A program made the translations under genes and the position numbers. This document shows positions 33,470 through 42,416 of a DNA stretch of 64,000 bases, piece after piece; position 1 is the stretch's first letter; each line of letters starts with the position of its first letter. Location: assembly GCA_963556145.1 (NCBI GenBank), contig OY744461.1, positions 3,596,001 through 3,660,000 on the forward strand, in the 5' to 3' direction. The notes below the pieces were generated by a model. The model was not told the DNA's origin, did no database searches, and worked only from the letters and a program-made list of their open reading frames with translations. The DNA comes from Hygrocybe punicea. Lineage: Eukaryota > Basidiomycota > Agaricomycetes > Agaricales > Hygrophoraceae.

Positions 33470-34271
33470 TGTAGAGGGTCCTCGACCCTCTGAGGCTGTA
33501 ACATTGATATCTCACGAATCCACTCGAACCCGACGTCTCTAGCAATCTACGCTCGAACCCGACGCAACCCGACGCAACCCGACGCAACCCGATGCATACC
33601 AACTAGCACGGCTGCTCACATACCTGGTCGGTCCATCTCCTAAACTCACGGAACTTCAAATATCCAAGATAGATCTCATCGGACTGGGATCCCGACATCG
33701 GACTTGCCTTATTCGCGCCTAGCGTCTCCCTTATGGAGATATAGTAGAGTATATTACATCTTTTACGGTTTTTATATCTTCCACCCATTTTCCCTGTCAT
33801 GGTCGCCTCGCAACCCTCTTCCTACTTTTCCATTTTTATTCTCCTTTGTTTTCTCTCATCGGCCGAGGACTCTCATCCAAATCTAGGTACAGAAATTTGT
33901 AGTATAAAAACGGTGCCCAAGCGCCATCTCTGAATAAGAAACCAGTTCCCCCATTTCCTCTCTCTGAGAATTAGTCTCTCAGTAAAATCCATCGCACACA
34001 TTGCTCGTCGGATTCCTCAACACTCTCCCCATCGTTCTACTGCCTTTATCTCTACGTCCCTCGTCACCCGACACCCGACCCGCCATACCCAACATCGTCG
34101 GCTTCGTCGGCTTCGGCCGGTCTCAATAGATTTCAGTAGTTTACTCGGCGGCTTCTTACCATTTATATCCTATCATTTTACTGAAGCTTGTTAGACTATT
34201 CCTAGTCACTTCTACGCTGACACCACAGGTTAGGATCTTTATTCCGCAGCCACCCCGACCTCGCCTTTACA
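33470..34271 (+). repeat. Gypsy-1 3' LTR
   Basis: An uninterrupted LTR of 802 bp, starting TGTAGAGGGTCCTCGACC and ending CTCGCCTTTACA, with a TATA box at 33,903. Immediately right, E4 sequence resumes with TCGGTTCAG. Confidence 0.95.
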
Positions 34272-35431
34272 TCGGTTCAGCCAAATGCTGAACCGGAACC
34301 AGAACCACGTCAAACGGTTTCAACGCGTTTGGTCTGCATTCCAACACAGTTCGAACCGCGAACCAACCTCCAAATCTCCTCGTGAAGACCAGGCACACAT
34401 CAATTGATGTGGCGCTGGGTTTCACGAGGGAAGCAGGAGGTGGGATGGGAGGTGGGGTGGTTGTAGGAACTCGGGGAGGAGAGGAGATGGGGATGCTGCT
34501 AGCCCCCTCACCCCCTCACCACCTATTTGACCTTGCGACACCGGACGCACGTCAATTGACACGTCACTGTGTGTTCACGAGGTGGAACTGGGTTGGGGGC
34601 GTCTTCAGGCTGGGGCATCTTCAGGCCCGGTATGGTGTATTGGCAGGCGGATGGAGGCGGGATGGTCGAATGCGTGGACCGTGCCTGTCTGCGGTGGTGG
34701 GGAAAATTCGACAGCAAACGAAAAAAGACTTACCTGGCGACCGGGGGTGGGTGCACCACTCTCCCGGCCAGTTCTCTCGCTTTCCACATTTTTGTTGTGC
34801 GTGGTTGTTGCCGTTGCCATTGCCGCTGCCGCTGCCATTGTCATTGTCGTTGCGGTTGTCGCTGTCGTTGTCGTTGCGGTTGCTGCTGCTGCGGTTGCGG
34901 TTGCTGTCACTGGGGGTCATTTGGCCGTTGTCGTTGTCGTCATTGGGTTGGTGGCATTGGTGGTGGTGGTGGTGTTGCCACTGCCGTTGCTGCTGCTGCT
35001 GCCACTGCTGCCATCGATTCACTCCGACTCGCGTTGGAATGCGAGGGAGGTTGTTGGGTGAAGTTGACCGTGGGCACCTTATTTATGTGGTCAAGGTGGG
35101 CCCCGTGGGGCTGTTCTATGTAAGAAAATGTCAGTAAAATATGAAATAAAGTCATTACTTACCGTGGTTGTTGAGTAACGTTAGTGTTGAGTCGAAATTG
35201 AAGAGTTGCGCGTGTATGTTTAAGGTCACATGACCTAAGTTCACGCAACTGCATACAAAAAAATGTGAAAATTTGAGTATCTAAATGAGTATCTACGTAG
35301 GTAAATATATATTATGGTTCGCGGTTTGAACCGCATGTCAGTGCCAGAACCGCAAACTGAACCGGCGGTTCAGTTCAGCCAAAGGGCTGAACCAGAACCG
35401 AAATTCCGGTTCAGTTCACGGTTCAAACCGG

Positions 35432-36059
35432 TGTAGAGGCTCCGGGCCCTCTGGACCCGAATCCTCTTCATATCCCACTTCGTCCCCGTCCATTCTCATT
35501 CACGTATCATCGATTCCGCCTGATTCCGGTTCTCTCCGTCGATTCCACTCCCAATTCCGCCTCCGGAATCGTTCATACTCAAGATGCGATGTCTCTAATG
35601 ACCCGGAATCACTACGTATATAGTTACATATGATATATCTTCGTTTCCCGTTACTTAGTACATAGCACCATTCCCCCTATACTCCGCTCCACCTCTCTAC
35701 CATCAGTTACAGCCTTCGCTTGTAGTACATGGTTACTACAGCACAGGATCTCTCCCAGTAGTATAAAAGATGTACACTTATACTACAACCATAATAATAT
35801 CATATCCCACCATATATATATCATTACATCCCACCATATCATATTGTATCCCGCTTCAGTTCTACTTCTTAGTCCTCGCTTCATATCGTCTCCATATTAG
35901 TCTTTGTACTCCACTCCCTACACTTCCCCTCTGATCCAGAACCCCTGGATTCGGGTTGGATTGACTAGACTATAGACAATAAACTCCTCTGATCACTTCT
36001 TAGCTGATCACCCTTTTCGTAGATTCCCATTCGGGTCTACAACAGAACTCGCTGTCACA
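35432..36059 (+). repeat. Gypsy-2 5' LTR
   Basis: TGTAGAGGCTCC…GCTGTCACA. A TATA box TATAAAAG lies near 35,762. A diverged solo copy of this LTR is at 45,202–45,816. Confidence 0.95.
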
Positions 36060-36061
36060 AC

Positions 36062-36079
36062 TGGAGCCCACCGCGAGGA
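36062..36079 (+). other. Gypsy-2 primer-binding site
   Basis: TGGAGCCCACCGCGAGGA, two bases after the LTR, identical to the site of Gypsy-1 although the LTRs differ strongly. Confidence 0.7.
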
Positions 36080-36242
36080 GTTTATTTCTTTTGTCTTTTC
36101 ATACCCTCCCCACCGTCGGGTTTGACTTTCATGACGTTTTTCTTTTGTTCCCGACTCTAATCACTCAGCCCCGCTTACGACTTCGACCCCTTCCTCGTAC
36201 CTCCCCGACCCGACCCGCTTCCCGATTTGGAAATTCCCCGAT

Positions 36243-38798
36243 ATGACGCACAGATTGATGCCTCTCCAAGGTGATCGTTCAGCCCCGACGTTTCACGGTG
36301 ACGAACACGACCTTCCCCGCTTCTTTGACGAAATTGACATGCTCGGCTCTGACTGTGGACTCACGGACGCTATGAAGATTCGCTACACGCTCCGGTACCT
36401 CGATAATGACAATTACGAACTTTGGTCTACCCTACCCGCCGCTTCAGCAAAGGACTTCATCGCTTTCCGACGTGCCGTCTTCGACTTTTATCCCGGTGCT
36501 ACGAATTCCATCCGGTATACGATCTCGGATCTCGATCAACTTACGCGACGACAATCAGCTTACGGTATAGAGAACAAAGCGGACTTAGGACAATATTTCC
36601 AGGATTTCATACGCATTTCCGGTGTCTTGTTTGACAATGGCCGTCTATCGGATAAGCAACGGAACACATACTTCGCCAACGGATTCGACTCAGACCTTCG
36701 TCTACGTATTGAAGAACGCCTCCATTACCTTCGTCCCGACCATTACCACGACGATCCATACCCGCTCGACGTTTTCCACGATGCCGCCTTATTCCTGCTT
36801 TCCGGTTGTCACTCTGTTCCGAAATCCCCTTCCCTTGCCGTTACTATCTCTAGTCCCGATTCCGGTCCCAGTCCCCCACCTGTCATAGCTTTGTCATCTC
36901 CGGTCCCAATTCCGACCTCGATCCCACCCACTGTCGTTCGTTCCGTCACCCACGTTCATTCCGGTCCTACATATACTCCGTCCCCTTCATCACATATTCC
37001 GTACCCGTCTATTCCGGTGCCTGTCGAGACCGTAATTTGTTTACAGGTATTGTCGTCCAGTCCCGTGTCGTCCCCGTCCGATCCCATTCCCAATTTATCG
37101 ATGCCGGTCACCGATTTATCCAATTCGTTTCCTATTTCGTCCACGTCATCTCCGGATTCGACCCCTCCGGTTTCCGTCCACGAACTCGTACCGGACCTGC
37201 TCCCATTGTCATCGGATTCTCCAGAAATAGACATTCTGTCCCCGATATTGTCGCCATATTGTCCTCCGTCACCGTCTACTGAGATTCCGTCGACTTTGGT
37301 TGAGTATTCCGTACCCGTTCCGATTCCGGACCCCATTCCTCCCCTTTTATTTGATTTCGATTCCGGTTCCGATTCCGTTATGTCAACCCCTTCGTTCCCG
37401 GTTCCCCTCATCGTTTCCGCTCCCGTATCATTGTCGGTTCTGTCTTTGCCCACTTGGGGCATCCCGTCATCTTTAGACCCGTCACGCGGCACACCCATTA
37501 TATGGGATCGTGTTGGTGTCGGCACTCCGGTTCTCGATTTTATTTTATTCCTCGTTTCCGTCTTCATTCTACTTTGTGATCGCATTTTGGACCTCTGCCC
37601 CCTCGACACCTCGCTCGAATATTTGCAAGAAGTTCTCCGCCTCCTCTCGTCATTCCGCCTCCGACCTTCTTTCAGAAACTCTTGTGGGGATGTAGACCCG
37701 TTACCGTCTCCTATTTTTGCGTTTTCGTCTTCCGTTCCGCTTTCCGTTCCCCCTCCCGTTTCTCATTTATTTATATTTTCATTTCCGTTTCTAGTTTTCT
37801 TTGTTTCCCGTCCTTTCCGGTCCCATTTTGTTTCCGTTGTATTCCGGTCCCGTCCTCCACCTCGACCTCCAGATTCTGGCTTATGTAGTTACCCGTTTCT
37901 CCCTTTCCGTTATAGATTTTATTATGTACTCATTTTATTTTTATGTACATTGTCCTGCGGTTCGTTTCCCCTCCTTTTCCGTCCATTTCCCTTCTACTCC
38001 CTTCTCCTTTCATCAAGTTTTGTGTCGATCATGTCGAGTTGGCCAAAGATATGGGCTTGGTTCGCGTGTAGTTGGTTCAGCTCCTTCGTCCAACGGGTTA
38101 GCTTCGAATGGACCTCCGCAACATACTCCGAGAGGCCGTCCGCGATCGTCGATATCTCCCTCTGCGTTTCCGTCGCCATCTTGCGCACTGCCCAGACGTG
38201 GTCGTTGATTCTGGCTCCGATCCGCGGGTGCTTGAACGGATTTCCTCGTCTCCCTTCGTCCCGCTCTGATTCCGTATCCGGTTCGATGTCGGTCAACGTC
38301 TGCTTACTCGTCGACGCCTCTCCGGTCCGCAACCTAGGCTTCCTCACAGGCCTTGGTATTTTCATCGCGACGATTTTCCTCTTTGGACTACCCGCCTTCG
38401 CCTTCCCTTTCCTTTCCGCTTTTCCGGATCCGGTGGCCGGTCCCTTCGTCAATAATCTGCAGCGTCGTTTAAGCCTTTTGCATCGATCGCACGCGTACCC
38501 CTCGATTCCGCGACAAACTGCATTGGCGGTCACGCACGCATCGCATTGCCGGATCCGGAATGACTGCATGTACTACGGATTAGTTAGGCACCACGGATAT
38601 ACGAGTCCGCGAGATATCACTTACCCCCGGAATCTTTCCCTTCGGTTCTGCGTCCTCGTTCCCGCTCGCATTCGAGAAATCGTTGCCGCTGTTGTAGTCC
38701 CCGTGAACGGTCTCGTCGTCCCGGTTGACCCTCTTATCCCGGTTGAGCTTTTTGTGTTTGATCGCGTTGAGTGCTTGAAGCCGCTCGTATTTTCGTAG
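36243..38798 (+). CDS. gag: Gypsy-2 gag (N-terminal capsid domain; long low-complexity tail)
   Basis: The first ~200 codons are a capsid-like domain homologous to that of Gypsy-1: APTFHGDEHDLPRFFDEIDM, NYELWSTLPAAS, RISGVLFDNGR and DPYPLDVFHDAALFLL. After about 36,900 the frame is Pro/Ser/Val/Ile-rich (repeats of TTCCGG and TCCCC) and lacks a zinc knuckle, protease or RT. From 37,994 onward it lies opposite the exons of the antisense gene, whose sequence clearly encodes the better protein. The true gag may therefore end earlier or be spliced, and the 851-codon length should not be taken literally. Confidence 0.7.
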   Translation: MTHRLMPLQGDRSAPTFHGDEHDLPRFFDEIDMLGSDCGLTDAMKIRYTLRYLDNDNYELWSTLPAASAKDFIAFRRAVFDFYPGATNSIRYTISDLDQLTRRQSAYGIENKADLGQYFQDFIRISGVLFDNGRLSDKQRNTYFANGFDSDLRLRIEERLHYLRPDHYHDDPYPLDVFHDAALFLLSGCHSVPKSPSLAVTISSPDSGPSPPPVIALSSPVPIPTSIPPTVVRSVTHVHSGPTYTPSPSSHIPYPSIPVPVETVICLQVLSSSPVSSPSDPIPNLSMPVTDLSNSFPISSTSSPDSTPPVSVHELVPDLLPLSSDSPEIDILSPILSPYCPPSPSTEIPSTLVEYSVPVPIPDPIPPLLFDFDSGSDSVMSTPSFPVPLIVSAPVSLSVLSLPTWGIPSSLDPSRGTPIIWDRVGVGTPVLDFILFLVSVFILLCDRILDLCPLDTSLEYLQEVLRLLSSFRLRPSFRNSCGDVDPLPSPIFAFSSSVPLSVPPPVSHLFIFSFPFLVFFVSRPFRSHFVSVVFRSRPPPRPPDSGLCSYPFLPFRYRFYYVLILFLCTLSCGSFPLLFRPFPFYSLLLSSSFVSIMSSWPKIWAWFACSWFSSFVQRVSFEWTSATYSERPSAIVDISLCVSVAILRTAQTWSLILAPIRGCLNGFPRLPSSRSDSVSGSMSVNVCLLVDASPVRNLGFLTGLGIFIATIFLFGLPAFAFPFLSAFPDPVAGPFVNNLQRRLSLLHRSHAYPSIPRQTALAVTHASHCRIRNDCMYYGLVRHHGYTSPRDITYPRNLSLRFCVLVPARIREIVAAVVVPVNGLVVPVDPLIPVELFVFDRVECLKPLVFS

Positions 38799-39462
38799 TC
38801 GCTGATCGGACCAGGTGCCCTCCTCGTCCTCGCTTCCATGATAGCTGGTTTGTGCAGCCTCCTCCCGGTCCCTTTCCGCGGCTGCATCAGCCTCCCTTTT
38901 TGCTGCCTCTGCCGCCTTCGCCCTTTCTGCCTCCTCGATCCGCTTCTCCGCTTCCGCCCTCCTATTCATCTCCTCTTCGTACTGACGCGATTCCTCCGCC
39001 CGTTGCCGCTCGATCCTTTCCACCTCCTCGACCCGTTGTTTCCTCGCTTCCTCCTCCTTTTCCTCCTGCAACTGTACAGCTTCCCGACGCCTCGCCTCTT
39101 TCCGTTCCCGTTCGTAGTTTTCCCAGCTCCGCAACCATTCCTCGACCTCCACCACCATCTCTCCGCCCATCGAGAAATCCCTCGGTTCCGTCACGTCGAT
39201 TCCGTTGTCCCGGATTTCCGTCAAGATTCCCCTGTAGTTCCGCTGCCGGGTATCGTTAGTCCGTGCCGTTTACAGGAACGGGATCTCTTACCATGGCCCG
39301 TCGTCGTCTCACCACCCATTGCCGTGCTTCATTCTCGAATCCGTCGCATACGATATCGATTCCGGCCGCATCGACTTCTAGTAACTCGGCCACGGCGCTC
39401 TTGAAATCTTGCCGCGTTTCCGCATCGAGAGTATTGAGGAATTTGTTGTATTCCGTCGACAT
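37994..39462 (-). CDS. Antisense accessory gene of Gypsy-2 (coiled coil / Cys6), intact
   Basis: Exons 39,292–39,462, 38,625–39,242 and 37,994–38,572 on the minus strand; introns of 49 nt (GTAAGA…GGCAG) and 52 nt (GTAAGT…CGTAG, with CTAAC branch words), both in phase 0; 455 aa, fully open. Residues 1–57 start MSTEYNKFLNTLDAE and end RQWVVRRRRAM. Exon 2 begins RNYRGILTEIRDNG, then VEEWLRSWENYERER and ~110 residues of charged coiled coil. Exon 3 has a cluster CDACVTANAVCRG…GYACDRCKRLKRRC (CX2CX6C … CX2CX6C), basic PKRKIV (possible nuclear signal) and a C-terminal coiled coil. Both intron positions and the domain order equal those of the Gypsy-1 gene. Its own promoter should lie in the 3' part of the element or the LTR (antisense). 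The role is unknown; a nucleic-acid-binding or silencing-related function is speculation. Confidence 0.85.
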
Positions 39463-39794
39463 TTGGTGTTGGTGTTGGTTGGGTTTGTTGGGCTCGTTGA
39501 GGTTGTTGTCGAGATTGTTGAAAGTCGCGTTGAAAAGTTTTCTTGTTTGTATTTGTTGCCCCGTCACGTGACCGTTGTTCCTTTATCCAGCCGTTTCGCC
39601 CCACCCTCTTTCAGTAGCTCCGGACCACTGCCTCCCGACGCTTCGATACCCGCTGGCTTCGACTCCGCTCACATTGTACTCGCGTTTCCATCCGTTTTCA
39701 ACATCGCATCCGCTCATTTATTCCCACGACCCCGGTATCTTCGTTATTTCGTATGGATCGACCAGGGATGGTCTCTATCTGAGTCCTGACCGGA

Positions 39795-40422
39795 TGTAGA
39801 GGCTCCGGGCCCTCTGGACCCGAATCCTCTTCATATCCCACTTCGTCCCCGTCCATTCTCATTCACGTATCATCGATTCCGCCTGATTCCGGTTCTCTCC
39901 GTCGATTCCACTCCCAATTCCGCCTCCGGAATCGTTCATACTCAAGATGCGATGTCTCTAACGACCCAGAATCACTACGTATATAGTTACATATGATATA
40001 TCTTCGTTTCCCGTTACTTAGTACATAGCACCATTCCCCCTATACTCCGCTCCACCTCTCTACCATCAGTTACAGCCTTCGCTTGTAGTACATGGTTACT
40101 ACAGCACAGGATCTCTCCCAGTAGTATAAAAGATGTACACTTATACTACAACCATAATAATATCATATCCCACCATATATATATCATTACATCCCACCAT
40201 ATCATATTGTATCCCGCTTCAGTTCTACTTCTTAGTCCTCGCTTCATATCGTCTCCATATTAGTCTTTGTACTCCACTCCCTACACTTCCCCTCTGATCC
40301 AGAACCCCTGGATTCGGGTTGGATTGACTAGACTATAGACAATAAACTCCTCTGATCACTTCTTAGCTGATCACCCTTTTCGTAGATTCCCATTCGGGTC
40401 TACAACAGAACTCGCCGTCACA
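39795..40422 (+). repeat. Gypsy-2 3' LTR
   Basis: 628 bp, TGTAGAGGCTCC…GCCGTCACA, with a TATA box at about 40,125. It is nearly identical to the 5' LTR. Confidence 0.95.
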
Positions 40423-40493
40423 CCGGGTTCCGATCAGTTCCGAACCGAACTTCGGCATCACTATTACTGACAAGGTTTTTGAAATATACTGTA

Positions 40494-40604
40494 ACTCAAT
40501 ACAATTAGATAATATCATAGCAGATTGCCATAAATTGTTACAAATAGAGGGACTTTTCACTGGGGTTCAATGTTCTAACCACATCAGGAAAACTCAATTT
40601 CACT
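40494..40604. other. Short spacer between palindromic elements
   Basis: AT-rich, no gene. It contains GGGACTTTTCACTGGG (about 40,548–40,563), which also occurs at 7,894–7,909 next to the decayed hAT remnant. Confidence 0.4.
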
Positions 40605-41404
40605 TACAGCCATTTGCAGGCATCTTGGCAGTTTTGGAAATTTTTGAATTGATTGAACACTATGGACTTAGACAAAATTACTGTACTCAATCTTGTATCT
40701 CATGAAATACTGCATGGATTGAGATGGTTGTAGAGGGAAAATTGCACTATTTTCTATCAGCTCCTGTAATTACATTTTAACAATATTTAGTGTATGATGA
40801 GTTGTGGATGAAGTAAGAGGTGACCCAGTGTTTTTTAACACCCAGAATGATATTGTTAAATTATGGCATCAAATGAGCTCCTATGAACAAGATTGTGGAG
40901 AGAAAGTTGTTCATTTTTTCAAGGGCTAGAAGTACATATACAGTGGTTTTCTTTATTTTTGTTCTTTGAGCCAACATTACAGCTGGACTACATTTGTCTG
41001 CTTTGGGATCAAAATATCACAAGAATCATATATATTGGCTCAAAGAACAAAAATAAAGAAAAACACGGTATATGTACTTCTAGCCCTTGAAAAAATGAAC
41101 AACTTTCTCTCCACAATCTTGTTCATAGGAGCTCATTTGATGCCATAATTTAACAATATCATTCTGGGTGTTAAAAAACACTGGGTCACCTCTTACTTCA
41201 TCCACAACTCATCATACACTAAATATTGTTAAAATGTAATTACAGGAGCTGATAGAAAATAGTGCAATTTTCCCTCTACAACCATCTCAATCCATGCAGT
41301 ATTTCATGAGATACAAGATTGAGTACAGTAATTTTGTCTAAGTCCATTATGTTCAATCAGTTCAAATTTTTCCAAAACTGCCAAGATGCCTGCAAACAGC
41401 TGTA
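40605..41404. mobile_element. Palindromic MITE (P3)
   Basis: Two ~370-bp inverted arms (left 40,605–40,972, right 41,036–41,404) flank a ~60-bp loop. The ends are TACAGCCATTTGCAGGCATC and GATGCCTGCAAACAGCTGTA. The arms are nearly identical, so transcripts would fold into a long hairpin. TACAGC with a TA border is Tc1/mariner-like. Confidence 0.9.
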
Positions 41405-41474
41405 ATTTCACTTAATTTTGTCTTATTTGTCTTATTCTGTTATATAAGTATTGTTTCAAGGAGGGTCACACCAC

Positions 41475-41625
41475 CATATAAAATTGAACATCAAGACACA
41501 TCAAGATACATTAAGATGACTCAAGAGAGACTCTGAAGTGAACAAGCAATAACAATCATCATTGACTTGATATCTTAGTTTACTTGATGTCATCTTAAAG
41601 TGTCTTGATTTTCAATTTTATGTGA
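41475..41625. repeat. Small inverted repeat, MITE-like
   Basis: CATATAAAATTGAACATCAA at the left is repeated inverted as TTGATTTTCAATTTTATGTG at the right, with further pairing inside (AAGATGACTCAAG / TTGATGTCATCTT). It lies between P3 and P2. Confidence 0.65.
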
Positions 41626-41637
41626 TGTAAGATGCAT

Positions 41638-42322
41638 TACAGTGTATTTCAAAAACCTTGTCAGTAAGTGAAAAAAAAAAAAAAACCCGAGGCAGCTTAC
41701 AAAGCTGCTCGGCCACTTCTGGGCAACTGTGGCTGAAGCTCTTAAGTGACAAAAACAAAACTGTTCTCAAGCAAGAACTGGACTAATTGAGCTTGAGGGC
41801 ATCAACCCCAGTTGGGTGAGGATGCATTACACCATTTTAGAATATTTTCTGTTTACATAAGTGCAAGTGGGTATTGTCAGATGATTATCAGAGATATATT
41901 TCAGTCATGTATCAATTTGGATACCATTACTCACTCAAATAATACTGAAATTATTCTAAGTAAATTCAAAGCATTTATGATAACTATACATTTGTTTAAG
42001 AATTTTTGGGATGCTCTCTAAGCTCACCATAAATCTTTTATACAATTCATCCATGGAGATTTCCTTTTTTGGGTGAGCAACATGGTTTCTCATTAAAATT
42101 ATTTGATGTACACAGAAAATATTCTAAAATGGTGTAATGCATCCTCACCCAACTGGGGTTGATGCCCTCAAGCTCAATTAGTCCTGTTCTTGCTGAGAAC
42201 AGTTGTTTTTGTCACTTAAGAGCTTCAGCCACAGTTGCCTGGAAGTGGCCGAGCAGCTTTGTAAGCTGCCTCGGTTTTTTTTTTTTTTTCACTTACTGAC
42301 AAGGTTTTTGAAATACGCTGTA
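41638..42322. mobile_element. Palindromic MITE (P2), same family as P1
   Basis: The ends are TACAGTGTATTTCAAAAACC and GGTTTTTGAAATACGCTGTA with a TA border. Arms of about 220 bp flank an AT-rich centre at 41,860–42,105. It is the intact relative of the interrupted P1. Confidence 0.9.
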
Positions 42323-42416
42323 AGGGATTTTCTTGAAAAAGGGTGAGATCCTCCTTGAAACAAGACTTGTAAGACAGAATAAGACAAATTACAGTGTTGA
42401 CCCACTCCTTGATACA

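Larger units (their letters stand above)
21490..34271 (+). mobile_element. Gypsy retrotransposon, full-length but decayed (Gypsy-1)
   Basis: It is bounded by TGTAGAGGG…CTTTACA LTRs, with a 4-bp duplication TCGG (21,486–21,489 and 34,272–34,275). Order inside: 5' LTR (split), primer-binding site, gag-protease, pol in the −1 frame (RT, RNase H, integrase; the Ty3/Gypsy order), then an antisense three-exon gene and the 3' LTR. Excluding the insertion at 21,869–24,841 it is about 9.8 kb. Stops in all genes are TGA at predicted CGA codons. It inserted into E4. Confidence 0.92.
35432..40422 (+). mobile_element. Gypsy-type retrotransposon without pol (Gypsy-2)
   Basis: Two 628-bp LTRs (35,432–36,059 and 39,795–40,422) start TGTAGAGGCTCCGGGCC and end GTCACA. 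A 4-bp duplication CCGG lies at 35,428–35,431 and 40,423–40,426. I find only three LTR differences, all CG against TG or CA, so the insertion is recent. Inside are a primer-binding site, a gag gene and an antisense spliced gene. No protease, RT or integrase is present, so it must use enzymes of another element. It interrupts E4. Confidence 0.92.
21415..40463. mobile_element. Non-autonomous hAT-type element (E4), split by two Gypsy elements
   Basis: The left part is 21,415–21,489 (TAGTGTTGCCGAAGTTCGG…), the middle 34,272–35,431 and the right part 40,423–40,463 (…AACTTCGGCATCACTA). A perfect 8-bp duplication TTACTGAC lies at 21,407–21,414 and 40,464–40,471, although 19 kb apart. Joined, the parts match E1. 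The middle part has CAATTGA palindromes near 34,397 and 34,553 and long simple repeats (34,790–35,020). Confidence 0.92.
20905..40493. mobile_element. Palindromic MITE (P1), split by a 19-kb nested insertion
   Basis: The left end is TACAGCATATTTCAAAAACC and the right end is GGTTTTTGAAATATACTGTA. Two arms of about 200 bp are inverted copies (20,925–21,110 and 21,270–21,414). The same family occurs uninterrupted at 41,638–42,322. The right tip lies at 40,464–40,493, because a hAT-type element (E4) carrying two retrotransposons inserted at TTACTGAC inside the right arm. The TA border and TACAG start are Tc1/mariner-like. Confidence 0.85.

Noticed and set aside
34382..35155. 251-aa open frame
   Set aside because: It lies wholly inside the middle part of hAT element E4 and is made of simple repeats.
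36956..37609. 217-aa minus-strand frame opposite the gag tail
   Set aside because: Gly/Ser/Asp-rich complement of the TTCCGG repeats; it is not part of the conserved antisense gene and has no counterpart in Gypsy-1.
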